From Streptomyces fulvoviolaceus (GTDB taxonomy: Bacteria; Actinomycetota; Actinomycetes; Streptomycetales; Streptomycetaceae), in contig NZ_JOEY01000039.1 of the NCBI RefSeq assembly GCF_000718165.1, positions 1 to 64,000 of the forward strand: a DNA stretch of 64,000 nucleotides. Direction: 5' to 3'. Shown piece after piece: positions 30,594-39,138 of the stretch. The notes beneath the pieces are model-generated. The model did not search any database. It saw only the letters and a list, made by a program, of their open reading frames with translations, and was not told where the DNA came from. Numbering within the stretch: the stretch's first letter is position 1; each line of letters begins with the position of its first letter. The translations under genes and the position numbers were made by a program.

Positions 30594-31540
30594 GAGGTAC
30601 GCCCCTTTCGACCCGTCACCACGAGCCGTGCGGCGACGCTGACGCCGAGCGCGCACCAGCCGACGCGACGGGACAGCCGTACGGCCCGTTCGATGTCCTG
30701 GGTGGCGACGGTGCGCCCCCGCTGATTGAGCACAGGCCGGTGCTCGACCCGCCCCGCATACGACAGCGTCCCGCCGAGCCGCACCCCCAGCGCCCCCGCG
30801 AACGAGGCCTCCACGGGCCCGGCATTGGGACTCGGATGCTGCGCGGCATCGGCACGCCAGGCCCGTACGGCCCCCCGCGGATCCGGACCGGTCAGGGCGG
30901 CGAGTACGGCGGTGAGTCGCGCCCCCGGCCATCCCGCGAGGTCGTCGAGCCGGGCGGAAGCCCACCCGTACCGCCGGTACTTGGCCGACTTGTGCCCGAC
31001 CATGGCGTCGAGGGTGTTGACGGCCCGGAACCCGAGAAGCCCCGGCACCCCACCGACAGCCCCCCACACGAGCGCCCCCACGACGGCGTCGGAGGTGTTC
31101 TCGGCAACGGACTCGACGACGGCCCGGGCGATCCCGTCGGCGTCCAGGGCCTGCGGATCCCGCCCGCACAGATGCGGCAGCCGTGCCCTGGCCCCGTCGA
31201 CGTCCCCCGCCTCCAGGGCACGCCCGACAGTCCGGGCCTCCCGGGCGAGCGAAGTCCCCCCGACGACGGCCCAGGTGGCGGCACCGGTCAGCGCGACGGA
31301 AGCGGCGGGGGAGGTACGTACGGTACGAGCGGCGACGGCCCCGAGGGCGACGACGCCACCGGCACACACGAGGGTGTGCAGCGCCCCCCACCCCCGGTGG
31401 TCCCGCCACAACCCCCGCTCCACGGCACCCGCGGCCCGCCCGAACACGGCCACCGGATGCCCGCGGCGCGGATCGCCGAGCAGAAGGTCACCTAGGAGGC
31501 CGGCGGCGGCGCCGTACGCGAAGACGCGATCGGCACGCAT
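30590..31540 (-). CDS. Adenosylcobinamide-phosphate synthase CobD/CbiB
   Basis: 316 residues, integral membrane. Motifs are LLGDLLLGDPRRGHPVAVFGR near the N-terminus, VESVAENTSDAVVGALVWGA and NTLDAMVGHKSAKYRRYGWASARLDD, all hallmark CbiB. It attaches aminopropanol (phosphate) to cobyric acid. First gene after the cobalamin riboswitch, so the whole block down to cobI should respond to B12. Confidence 0.95.
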   Translation of the reverse strand: MRADRVFAYGAAAGLLGDLLLGDPRRGHPVAVFGRAAGAVERGLWRDHRGWGALHTLVCAGGVVALGAVAARTVRTSPAASVALTGAATWAVVGGTSLAREARTVGRALEAGDVDGARARLPHLCGRDPQALDADGIARAVVESVAENTSDAVVGALVWGAVGGVPGLLGFRAVNTLDAMVGHKSAKYRRYGWASARLDDLAGWPGARLTAVLAALTGPDPRGAVRAWRADAAQHPSPNAGPVEASFAGALGVRLGGTLSYAGRVEHRPVLNQRGRTVATQDIERAVRLSRRVGWCALGVSVAARLVVTGRKGRTS

Positions 31541-31639
31541 CGGCTCAGCCGGCCGTGGGGTCGGGCAGCGACCTGGTGACGCACCTCAAACGGCAGCCGA
31601 ACATGGCGATATGTCCTCACTCAGGGTGTCCACGCCCTG

Positions 31640-31800
31640 GTTCGACGAGACCGACGGCGAGAGTTCCTGGCTCCCGGGGCTACCTACCCCGGTGACAGTG
31701 GCGGGACCGCGCCGGATTCACACCGGCTTCCTCTTCTGCCGCCGTACATGGCTCCGGCAGTCCACCACGGGCCGAGAACAGCCGTCAACTTGCTGTTGAC
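31640..31800 (-). promoter_or_regulatory. Cobalamin riboswitch
   Basis: Read on the minus strand, GAAGCCGGTGTGAATCCGG, CGCGGTCCCGCCACTGT and CACCGGGG follow in order at about 31733-31688. This is the conserved B12-box/core of the cobalamin riboswitch. Upstream pairing segments (GGACTGCCGGAG ... CGGCGGCAG) lie at 31735-31765. It precedes cobD by about 100 bases, so adenosylcobalamin should repress the block. Limits of the RNA are approximate. Confidence 0.92.
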
Positions 31801-31864
31801 CTGCGACGGGAGAGTGTGCTGAGACCCACACGGGACCGGATTACGGCTAGGCAACGCCGAGTCG

Positions 31865-31879
31865 CAATTCGTAGAATTG
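31865..31879. promoter_or_regulatory. Palindrome CAATTC-gta-GAATTG in the cob/DUF397 divergent region
   Basis: A perfect 6-3-6 inverted repeat, AT-rich against its surroundings. It overlaps a plus-strand TAGAAT (31872-31877) that could be the -10 box for the DUF397 gene. On the minus strand TTGCGA and TAATCC 18 bases apart form a possible promoter for the riboswitch transcript. The 31541-32053 gap holds nothing else that I recognise. Confidence 0.4.
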
Positions 31880-32053
31880 GACACAACATCAGGGGAGCGG
31901 CACGGAACACTCGTGGACAGGTCCTGTCCGGTCTGGGCCCGGTTCGGTCAATCCGGCGACTCGGTGCCGTGTCCTTGCCCTTCAGGGCTAGCGTGCGTCG
32001 ACCGGATGAACGTGCTCCGACCGGGGTCGACTCTCGGACATGGGGGAGGCGGT

Positions 32054-32272
32054 GTGGCCGACGGGTCGTCCGCGGGGCGTTGGCGGAAGAGCAGCTATAC
32101 CAGTATGTCCGGGGACTGCGTCGAGGTCGCCAATCCAGGCGACGAGGTCTGGGTGCGCGACTCCAAGAACCGCCGGGAGCTGCATATGGTCGTGACCAGG
32201 GCGGCGTGGTCGACGTTTGTGACAGCGGTGGCGTCGGGGAGAGCCGGGGGCGACGTGATCCGTCCAGCGTGA
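32054..32272 (+). CDS. DUF397 small protein
   Basis: 72 residues. The pattern WRKSSYTS...GDCVEVANPGDEVWVRDSKN...AWSTFV is the DUF397 domain. GTG 32054 follows GGGGGAGG. In Streptomyces such proteins usually pair with an XRE/DUF5753 regulator (WhiJ-like) and act as its partner or antagonist. Here that regulator is the convergent gene at 33203, with two membrane-protein genes in between. Confidence 0.85.
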   Translation: MADGSSAGRWRKSSYTSMSGDCVEVANPGDEVWVRDSKNRRELHMVVTRAAWSTFVTAVASGRAGGDVIRPA

Positions 32273-32293
32273 GTCACGGGAGGCTGGGGGCAC

Positions 32294-32596
32294 ATGGTGG
32301 TTGAGAAGGGACGGCCGCCGCCGGGCAGGGGAGGCGCGGCGCACACGAAGCGGCTTGCGCTGGCGTCGTACTGCGGCGTCTGCGGAGCCGTGGCCACGGC
32401 CGTCGGAGCCCTGGCTTCTCTCCTGGTCGACGGCGTCCAGGAGAAACTGGCCGTTTGGCTCGTCACCTCGGCAGTGGTCGCCGCGGGTGCCGGGGTCGTC
32501 TGGGGTTTGGGGCCCGTCACGTTCCGCTGTCTCGCTGCGGGGCATCGCTCCGCCTCTCGTTCGCGGGACGATCTCCGTTCCTCATCGGGTCGTTGA
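32294..32596 (+). CDS. Small membrane protein, two helices
   Basis: 100 residues. Helices at about 20-45 (LALASYCGVCGAVATAVGALASLLV) and 52-75 (LAVWLVTSAVVAAGAGVVWGLG), with a basic C-terminal tail. ATG 32294 lies 21 bases after the DUF397 stop with a GGGAGG upstream, so they may be co-transcribed. Its 3' end overlaps the convergent 32517 gene by 80 bases, which lowers confidence. Not recognised. Confidence 0.5.
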   Translation: MVVEKGRPPPGRGGAAHTKRLALASYCGVCGAVATAVGALASLLVDGVQEKLAVWLVTSAVVAAGAGVVWGLGPVTFRCLAAGHRSASRSRDDLRSSSGR

Positions 32597-33161
32597 GGCC
32601 CGCGGGGCCGGTTCGGCCTTGTGGCCGACCGGTGGGCGCTCGACGGTTCCGCAGCTTGCCCAGGAGCCAACCGACGGTCCCGGTCAGCAACGCGCTTCCC
32701 ACCGAGACCAGTGCCACGTGCGCGGTGGGTGAGAGCCTGGCCTCCTGAAGGTCGAGTCCCTTTGCTATGTGCACGGACACCACCAGGCTTCCCACGAGCA
32801 CGGAGATGCACAGAGTGAGGCAGCCGGCCTTGGCCAGGAAGCCCTTGAGTTCCTGGTCGTTTCTGTGGAGGCTGCGCTCGTGCTCGGAGTTCAGCAGGCC
32901 GTCCAGAGTGTCGGCCTGGTTCCGGTCTTTCATTCCCAGGGCGAACAGGTCATGGACCGTGTGATGGCTCCACGGCTCCTGAAGGGACTGGTTCTCGGCG
33001 GTGGTCGGCGTTTCCGCGGGATCCTGGGGTGTTGTGCTTTCGGGTGCGGGAAGCGTTCCTGTGGTCTGTGTTCCGGTGGGCGCGGCCCGGCTCTGGCCGA
33101 CCGAGGTGGTCAAGGCCGTGAGGAAGCGCCGCACGAGCCCTGTCCAATCGAAGAGCGGCAT
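32517..33161 (-). CDS. Hypothetical membrane protein with proline/threonine-rich N-region
   Basis: 214 residues. Low-complexity segment near 20-60 (APTGTQTTGTLPAPESTTPQDPAE), a polar central region, then two helices (AGCLTLCISVLVGSLVVSVHIA and VALVSVGSALLTGTVGWLLG) and a hydrophilic tail. It follows the XRE regulator by 41 bases on the same strand, so they may be an operon. Not recognised. Confidence 0.6.
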   Translation of the reverse strand: MPLFDWTGLVRRFLTALTTSVGQSRAAPTGTQTTGTLPAPESTTPQDPAETPTTAENQSLQEPWSHHTVHDLFALGMKDRNQADTLDGLLNSEHERSLHRNDQELKGFLAKAGCLTLCISVLVGSLVVSVHIAKGLDLQEARLSPTAHVALVSVGSALLTGTVGWLLGKLRNRRAPTGRPQGRTGPAGLNDPMRNGDRPANERRSDAPQRDSGT

Positions 33162-33202
33162 CGCCGGCCCTCCCCTGCCGTGCCCGAGCCGTGGGCCCGG
33201 GG

Positions 33203-34090
33203 TCAGACCACGCTGAAGGCTTCCTTGGCCTCGTCGATCAGGTCGAGCGCCCGGCTCCCGCTGTAGGCGAGGTTCCGCAACTGCTCGAAGGAGTCCTGAA
33301 AGTTGGCCACGAGTTCGAAGTTGTCCCGGGTGGCGATCGCGCCTGCCTGGGAGAATTCGAGGTAGATCAAGTCTTCCTCGTCCTTGAAGCTGAGCAGAAT
33401 GAACGCGGTCTGTGTGCTCAACAGGGCCCCCGCCGAGAACGGCAGGATCTGCAGAGTGACACGCGGGTGCTCGGCCATGTTCCTGAGGTGCTGCAACTGG
33501 CGGCGCATGACTTCCGGTTCGCCGATTCTGCGCCGTAGGGCCGCCTCGTCCACGACGAAGTGCAATTCGCCGATGCCGGTGTCTTCGTCGAAGACCCGCT
33601 CCTGTCGGGCGGTGCGGAAGTCCACGATCCTGCGCCGGAGAGCCGCATCGGGCACCTCGGGGGCGCCCAAGGCGTCCGCATAGTCCGCGGTGTGCAGAAG
33701 GCCGGGCAGCACGACGGGGTGGTAGGTACGCAGGGACGTGGCCGCGGTTTCGAAGCCGAGGTACTCGTAGAAGCGCGGAGCGGTGAGTCCGGCGAAGGGT
33801 GCCCACCAGGACTGCCCCTTGGAGTTGCGCGCGGCGTTCTCCAGGTCTGCCACCGTCTCAGGGTCCTCCAGCCGATACAGCTGAACGAGGGCGCGGAGAT
33901 CGGTCAGCGCGACACTGACCGTTCCTGTCTCGATGCGGTTGAGCTTCGAGACGGACCAGTCCACCAGGCCTGCCGCCTCTTCCCGGGTCAGGCCGGCTTC
34001 CTCGCGGGCTCGACGCAGTGCGATGCGGAGCTTGCGGCGATTCAGGCTCGGGTCCACTTCCCTGCGCATGCCTCTTCCTTTGCTGCTCAT
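33203..34090 (-). CDS. XRE-family regulator with DUF5753 (WhiJ-like)
   Basis: 295 residues. N-terminal helix-turn-helix (LRIALRRAREEAGLTREEAAGLVDWSVSKLNRIE) and a C-terminal DUF5753 region (LRTYHPVVLPGLLHTADYA, RQERVFDE, FVVDEAALRR, ILPF). Members pair with DUF397 proteins in Streptomyces development and antibiotic control. Start could also be the ATG at 34069, which has AAGGAAGAGG just upstream. DNA target unknown. Confidence 0.88.
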   Translation of the reverse strand: MSSKGRGMRREVDPSLNRRKLRIALRRAREEAGLTREEAAGLVDWSVSKLNRIETGTVSVALTDLRALVQLYRLEDPETVADLENAARNSKGQSWWAPFAGLTAPRFYEYLGFETAATSLRTYHPVVLPGLLHTADYADALGAPEVPDAALRRRIVDFRTARQERVFDEDTGIGELHFVVDEAALRRRIGEPEVMRRQLQHLRNMAEHPRVTLQILPFSAGALLSTQTAFILLSFKDEEDLIYLEFSQAGAIATRDNFELVANFQDSFEQLRNLAYSGSRALDLIDEAKEAFSVV

Positions 34091-34326
34091 AGCGAGCCGG
34101 CGGCGCTCCTGGCCAAGCGAGTGCAGGTCCCTCGATATGTGGCGAAGTGCTGCCTGTCCACTAGACTTGTGTCGCGCTGACCCTATCAGAAGGGTACACC
34201 TCTATATGACACATGTCGGAATGGCTTTCGGTGATTTGGATATGCCCGTCCGGCATGCGTCGGACGGACACCCTGCGTCCGCAGTGCCGCCCGCCCGGTG
34301 GGCTGCCGACATGGCTTTGAACAGGG
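34091..34326. promoter_or_regulatory. Upstream region of the XRE gene
   Basis: No gene recognised. An AT-richer stretch at 34199-34218 contains TATATGACACATGTCGG, with GACA-ca-TGTC as a short inverted repeat that could be the regulator's own site. The rest to 34326 shows nothing I can name. Confidence 0.35.
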
Positions 34327-34371
34327 AAACCCCCGTGAGTCACGACCGATGGTCGTGACTCACGGGGGTTT
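34327..34371. terminator. Perfect 21-bp stem terminator
   Basis: AAACCCCCGTGAGTCACGAC(C) at 34327-34347 pairs perfectly with 34351-34371 across a 3-base loop GAT. The A-run on one side and T-run on the other make it an intrinsic terminator in both directions. It ends the leftward pit/small-membrane-gene transcript. Confidence 0.85.
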
Positions 34372-34393
34372 GGGTCGACGCGAGGCCGAAGCG

Positions 34394-34615
34394 TCAGACG
34401 ACGATCAACGAGATTCCATATGCCACCGCCGCCGCACAAGCCCCGAAGCAGACGTACGCCCCGGTCAGCGCCAGCGCTGCGGACCCGCCCTGCTCGCTCG
34501 CCCGCTCGCGGCGGGAGAGGCCCATGACGCCGAGGGTGAACAGGGTCACCAGGCCCACGGTGACCACGAGGCTGACGCCGAAGACGGAGCCGAGAGCTGC
34601 CCAGTCGATCTTCAT
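34394..34615 (-). CDS. Small two-helix membrane protein downstream of the phosphate transporter
   Basis: 73 residues: helix 1 about 9-32 (SVFGVSLVVTVGLVTLFTLGVMG), a charged RRERASEQ loop, and helix 2 about 46-72. It sits 31 bases after the pit gene, so probably same operon, and matches my memory of a conserved gene at this locus in S. coelicolor (SCO1846). Function unknown. Confidence 0.78.
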   Translation of the reverse strand: MKIDWAALGSVFGVSLVVTVGLVTLFTLGVMGLSRRERASEQGGSAALALTGAYVCFGACAAAVAYGISLIVV

Positions 34616-34646
34616 GCTGTTTCTTCCTTCGTACCTGGCTCGGGGC

Positions 34647-35897
34647 TCAGACGGTGGTGGCGGCCGGCGGGGCTGCCGGGTCGGCGGTCACGGTGGCGGC
34701 CGGCGCCGGGATCGTCGCCGTGAGGTCATCGGTCACCGTGCCCGCGGGCGGCGGGGTCACGGCGGCGATCGCCGTGGTGACGACGCCGGCCGGCTCCCCG
34801 GTTTCGTTGACGTTCGTCGCGTCGACGACCTCGCGGCGGGAGATCTTCCAGATCGCGGCGCTGGAGGCGATCAGGAAGACCGCGACCACGGCCGTACCCC
34901 AGTCACCGAGGTCGGTGACGGACTCGGCGAGCGCGCCGACCAGGGCCGCGGCCGGGAGCGTGAGGCCCCAGGCGACGAACATCCGGGTCGCCGTCGACCA
35001 GCGGACCACGCCGCCCTTGCGGCCGAGACCCGCGCCCATCACCGCGCCGGAGACGGAGTGCGTGGTGGAGAGGGAGAAACCGATGTGGGAGGAGGCCAGG
35101 ATGACCGTGGCCGCGCTGGTCTGGGCGGCGAAGCCCTGCTGCGGCTGGAGGTCGGTCAGGCCCTTGCCCATGGTGCGGATGATGCGCCAGCCGCCGAGGT
35201 AGGTGCCGAGCGCGATGGCGAGACCCGCGGAGAGGATGACCCAGGTGGGCGGGTCGGAGTCGGGGGCGACGGCGCCGCCGGCGACCAGGGCGAGGGTGAT
35301 GATGCCCATCGTCTTCTGCGCGTCGTTCGTGCCGTGGGCCAGCGAGACCAGGCCCGCGGAGGCGATCTGGCCGGTGCGGTAGCCCTTCGCGGCGGCCTTG
35401 CCGTCGGCCTTCTTGCCGAGGCTGTACGACAGGCGGGTCGCGAGCATCGCGGCGAGGCCCGCGACCAGCGGGGCCGCGATCGCCGGGATCAGAACCTTGG
35501 TGACCAGCACGTCACCGTGGACGGCACCCGCGCCGGCCGAGGCGATGGTGGCGCCGATCAGACCGCCCATGAGGGCGTGCGAGGAACTGGAGGGCAGACC
35601 CACCAGCCAGGTCAGCAGGTTCCAGAGGATCGCGCCGACCAGGGCGGCGAAGATGACCTCGGGACGGATGCCGGTCTCGTCGACGAGACCCTTGGAGATC
35701 GTGTTGGCGACCTCCACGGAGAGGAAGGCGCCTACAAGGTTCAGCACGGCGGACATGGCCACCGCGACCTTGGGCTTGAGCGCACCGGTCGAGATGGTGG
35801 TGGCCATCGCGTTGGCGGTGTCGTGGAAACCGTTCGTGAAATCGAACGCGAGTGCGGTTACGACCACAATCGCGAGGATCAGCGAGAAGTTTTCCAT
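34647..35897 (-). CDS. Low-affinity inorganic phosphate transporter, PiT family
   Basis: 416 residues with about ten to twelve helices. Duplicated PiT signatures are ALAFDFTNGFHDTANAMATTI at the N-terminus and GLVSLAHGTNDAQKTMGIITLAL in the middle. A proline/alanine-rich tail ends the protein. It should symport Pi with a cation. A PHO box lies about 50 bases upstream. I recall this locus in S. coelicolor as pitH2 (SCO1845), a PhoP-controlled gene; the symbol is from memory. Confidence 0.93.
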   Translation of the reverse strand: MENFSLILAIVVVTALAFDFTNGFHDTANAMATTISTGALKPKVAVAMSAVLNLVGAFLSVEVANTISKGLVDETGIRPEVIFAALVGAILWNLLTWLVGLPSSSSHALMGGLIGATIASAGAGAVHGDVLVTKVLIPAIAAPLVAGLAAMLATRLSYSLGKKADGKAAAKGYRTGQIASAGLVSLAHGTNDAQKTMGIITLALVAGGAVAPDSDPPTWVILSAGLAIALGTYLGGWRIIRTMGKGLTDLQPQQGFAAQTSAATVILASSHIGFSLSTTHSVSGAVMGAGLGRKGGVVRWSTATRMFVAWGLTLPAAALVGALAESVTDLGDWGTAVVAVFLIASSAAIWKISRREVVDATNVNETGEPAGVVTTAIAAVTPPPAGTVTDDLTATIPAPAATVTADPAAPPAATTV

Positions 35898-35944
35898 TTA
35901 CCCAGGCAATCGTTCGAGGTCATTGGCTGATTGAACGTAGGCAA

Positions 35945-35966
35945 CCTGAGTGAACGGAAGGTGAAC
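35945..35966 (-). promoter_or_regulatory. PHO box (PhoP binding site)
   Basis: On the minus strand, two adjacent 11-base units GTTCACCTTCC and GTTCACTCAGG match the Streptomyces PhoP direct-repeat unit. They lie 48-69 bases before the phosphate transporter start, so induction or control at low phosphate is expected. Confidence 0.82.
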
Positions 35967-36050
35967 TGGGGCAGGCCGCACGGTGTCCGGAACCGGCGGT
36001 TGTTGCTCCGTCGGGCTCCCATGATCCCGTACGGCCCGGACGCCCCATGA

Positions 36051-36800
36051 CTACGAGCCTCGGGCGAACTTCCTCAGCTGGGTCCCGGACCCGTTGAAGA
36101 GATTCTGGTCACCCGGCAGGCTGCCGCTGTTGTCGTGCTGCCAGATCGTCCAGAACGACCAGCCGGCGGGCAGCGCTCCCGCGTCGGCGGAGTTGTAGCG
36201 GGCCACCCACAGCGCGTGGTTCGAGGCGAAGGCGCCACTCCTGCCGGTGCACGTGTTCCACCAGTGGGCGGTCGTGTAGATCACCGGTCGGCGGCCGGTG
36301 AGTCGCTTGACCTCGTTGCTGAACGACTTGATCCAGCTGACCATCTTGGCCTTCTTCAGGCCGTAGCACTTGTGCCTGCTGTCGTACGGGTTGTACTCGA
36401 TGTCGAGCGCGGGCGGCAGAGTCCAGCCGTCCCCGGTCCAGGCGCCGCCGTTGCGCACGAAGTATCTCGCCTGCGCCGCGCCTGACGACTTGTTCGGCAG
36501 TGCGAAGTGGTACGCCCCGCGGATGATGCCCGCGTTGCGTGCGCCGTTGTACTGCTGGTTGAAGTACGGGTTGCGGTAGTTGGTGGACTCGGTCGCCTTG
36601 ACGTAGACGAACTTGGCGCCCTTGGCCTTGGCCTTCGACCAGTTGACGTTCTTCTGGTGGGAAGAGACGTCGTGCCCCTTCGGCAGGCTCGCCGCGGAGG
36701 CGGGCGTCTCGGCGAGGGCGACCCCTGAGACGGTGAGTGCCGCCACGGATGCCGCTATGGCGCGGCGGTGGCGGCGGGATGGTTTGCGATCACGTGCCAT
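36051..36800 (-). CDS. Secreted GH25 lysozyme (N-acetylmuramidase)
   Basis: 249 residues. A basic N-terminus and signal peptide (MARDRKPSRRHRRAIAASVAALTVSGVALA...ASA) are followed by the GH25 fold: GHDVSSHQ, FVYVKATEST, PPALDIEYNP (catalytic Asp/Glu) and WTIWQHDNSGSLPG. It would cut muramyl-glucosaminyl bonds in peptidoglycan, as in cellosyl. ATG 36800 follows a GGGGGGA site. A Met 27 bases upstream is less likely. Confidence 0.92.
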   Translation of the reverse strand: MARDRKPSRRHRRAIAASVAALTVSGVALAETPASAASLPKGHDVSSHQKNVNWSKAKAKGAKFVYVKATESTNYRNPYFNQQYNGARNAGIIRGAYHFALPNKSSGAAQARYFVRNGGAWTGDGWTLPPALDIEYNPYDSRHKCYGLKKAKMVSWIKSFSNEVKRLTGRRPVIYTTAHWWNTCTGRSGAFASNHALWVARYNSADAGALPAGWSFWTIWQHDNSGSLPGDQNLFNGSGTQLRKFARGS

Positions 36801-36996
36801 ATGTCCCCCCGGAATGGCGTCGTGCACGACAAATCCCTCGGAGATTACTGGAAGATCGGCGAATCCTCGGCGTTCTCAGGCCAAGCCATGGAAGAGAGGG
36901 ATGTATCCCGATATGCGCTCTTTCGGAGGACCGGCTTCCGGCCTAAAGTGCCTCCGCCCGGCGGCGGGTTGACGGGCTGACTGGCAGGATCGCGGC

Positions 36997-37728
36997 ATGG
37001 CTGAGCAACGACGGGACCCGCGGGGCGAACGGGGTGCCCGGGGCGGCGCACAGGATGTGCCGGAGGCGCGGGGGAAAGGTGTGGGCGCCGAGGAGGCGCG
37101 CGCCTGGGAGGAACTCGTCGACGCGGCACGCCGGACGGTGTCCGACGGACTGGTCGTCGGCACCTCCGGCAATGTCTCGGTGCGCGTCGGGGACACCGTC
37201 CTGGTCACACCGTCGGGCGTCCCCTACGACCGGCTCACGCCCGATGACGTGACCGGCGTCGGCCTGGACGGCCGGCAGGTCCTCGGTACGCTCGTCCCCA
37301 CCAGCGAACTGCCCATGCATCTCGCCGTCTACGGCAGCACCGACGCCCGCGCCGTCGTCCACACCCACGCCGTGCACGCGACGGCCGTCTCCACCCTCGT
37401 CCCCGAGCTTCCGGCGATCCATTACATGGCCGGCGCGCTCGGCGGTTCCGTCCGGGTTGCCCCGTATGCCACGTACGGCACCGAGGAGTTGGCCGAGAAC
37501 ATGCTCCGCGCCCTGGCCGACCGCTCCGCCTGCCTCCTCCAGAACCACGGCACGATCGCCTACGGCACCTCCCTCGCCCAGGCCTACGACCGCACGGCCC
37601 AGCTGGAGTGGATGTGCCGCCTGTGGCTGACGGCGTCCTCGGTCCCGGGTCTGGCCCCCTCGTTGCTGTCCGAGGATCAGGTGAACGAGGCGGGGGAGCG
37701 GCTGAGGGGGTACGGACAGCGGGGCTGA
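36997..37728 (+). CDS. Class II aldolase/adducin family protein
   Basis: 243 residues. Zinc and substrate motifs are GTSGNVSVR, VTPSGVPYDRLTPDDV, PTSELPMHLAVYGSTDARAVVHTHAVHATA (His pair) and a late LQNHGTIAYG histidine. This fits L-fuculose/ribulose phosphate aldolases. The first 30 residues are charged and variable, so a later start is possible. Substrate unknown. Confidence 0.88.
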   Translation: MAEQRRDPRGERGARGGAQDVPEARGKGVGAEEARAWEELVDAARRTVSDGLVVGTSGNVSVRVGDTVLVTPSGVPYDRLTPDDVTGVGLDGRQVLGTLVPTSELPMHLAVYGSTDARAVVHTHAVHATAVSTLVPELPAIHYMAGALGGSVRVAPYATYGTEELAENMLRALADRSACLLQNHGTIAYGTSLAQAYDRTAQLEWMCRLWLTASSVPGLAPSLLSEDQVNEAGERLRGYGQRG

Positions 37729-37852
37729 GGGCTTTCCTCCGGCATGGCGGTGCGCTCATTCCTTTCACTGGGCCGCTCATTCCTCTCAGGAAAGGTCACC
37801 CCGAGCCGTCCTCCCGCTGGCCGGTCACCGGGTCCGCCAGGACACTGGACCC

Positions 37853-38980
37853 GTGCGCAATGTCAGAGCGACGGCCGCTGCCGTCACCGCAGCCCTCGCC
37901 GCCGGCGCGGCCGGTGTCGTCGCCGGGCGGCTCGCCAGCGACGCCGCGCTCAAGGCGCCGCCGGGCCGGCCACTGCCCGGCGAACCCCGGCTCACCGTGC
38001 ACGCGACGGCCGCGGGCCGGATCGCGCTCACCCGTGACCTGGCCGCCCTGCGCCCCGGCACCTACGGCCTCGACGGCGACGCCTCGCACGCGGTCGTCGG
38101 CGCGGTCCTCGGCACGGAGGCCCACTCCGCCGACACCGTCGTACGCCGCCTGGAGCGCGTCACGCGCGGCACCCTGCACCCCGGCGACAAGGTCTGGTTC
38201 ACCCCGACCGTGCACGTCGGCACCCCGAGCACCGCCCTCGACCTGGACCACACCGACGTCGAGATCCCCGGCGAACTCGGCACCCTGCCCGCGTGGTTCG
38301 TGCCCGGCGTCCGGGACACCTGGGTCATCGCGGTGCACGGCCTGGGCACCACCCGCGAACACCCCATGAACATCATGAAGTTCCTGCACCGCCACCGCTT
38401 CCCGGTGCTCGCCCTCGCCTACCGCGGCGACCTCGGCGCCCCCCGCCCGCCGGACGGCCTGAACCACTTCGGCGAGACCGAGTGGCGCGACCTGGACGCG
38501 GCGATCCGCTACGCCGTCAGCCACGGCGCCCGGCAGGTCGTCCTGCACGGCTGGTCCACCGGCGCCACCATGGCGCTGCGCGCCGCCGCGCACGCGGGCC
38601 TGCGCGAGCGGATCTCGGGACTCGTCCTGGACTCTCCGGTCCTCAGCTGGGAGACCACCCTGCGGGCCCTCGTCGCGGCCCGGCGTACGCCCGGTGCCCT
38701 GCTCCCGCTCGCGGTACGCGCAGCACAGGGTCGCACCGGCCTGTACGGCGACCGCGCCGCCCGGCCCTTCGCCGACAGCCGGTCCCTGCCGCCGACCCTG
38801 ATCGTCCACGGTCCGGACGACACGGTGGCTCCCTGGGGTCCCTCCCGCAGTCTCGCGGCCGCCCATCCGAACCGGATCGCCCTCCACACCGTCCGGCACG
38901 CTCCCCACGCGGCCATGTGGAACGCCGACCCCGACGCCTACGAAGAGGCGCTGCGCCGCTTCCTCACCCCGCTGATGTGA
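37853..38980 (+). CDS. Alpha/beta hydrolase (serine)
   Basis: 375 residues. An N-terminal hydrophobic segment (AAAVTAALAAGAAGVVAGRLA) suggests a signal anchor. Next is a family-specific domain. The hydrolase core has VIAVHGLGTTREH (oxyanion), nucleophile motif HGWSTGATMA (Ser), IVHGPDDTVAPW (Asp) and HAPHAAMW (His). GTG start. Substrate unknown. Conserved in this locus. Confidence 0.85.
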   Translation: MRNVRATAAAVTAALAAGAAGVVAGRLASDAALKAPPGRPLPGEPRLTVHATAAGRIALTRDLAALRPGTYGLDGDASHAVVGAVLGTEAHSADTVVRRLERVTRGTLHPGDKVWFTPTVHVGTPSTALDLDHTDVEIPGELGTLPAWFVPGVRDTWVIAVHGLGTTREHPMNIMKFLHRHRFPVLALAYRGDLGAPRPPDGLNHFGETEWRDLDAAIRYAVSHGARQVVLHGWSTGATMALRAAAHAGLRERISGLVLDSPVLSWETTLRALVAARRTPGALLPLAVRAAQGRTGLYGDRAARPFADSRSLPPTLIVHGPDDTVAPWGPSRSLAAAHPNRIALHTVRHAPHAAMWNADPDAYEEALRRFLTPLM

Positions 38981-39138
38981 CCCCCTTCCGATCCCGGCAC
39001 CCCGGGTTCCGTTTAAGCGCGTACCAGTGGCCTGATCTCGGCCTATGACCCCCGGCGAGGCCCCGGCGTTGACCATCCCCCTCGCCCCCCGTGGCATTCC
39101 GTTTGGGTTTTCGGACCGTCAACCGGAAGACTGCACCC

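Noticed and set aside
36828..36996. c-di-AMP (ydaO) riboswitch upstream of the GH25 lysozyme
   Set aside because: The gap is too short and lacks the conserved core motifs.
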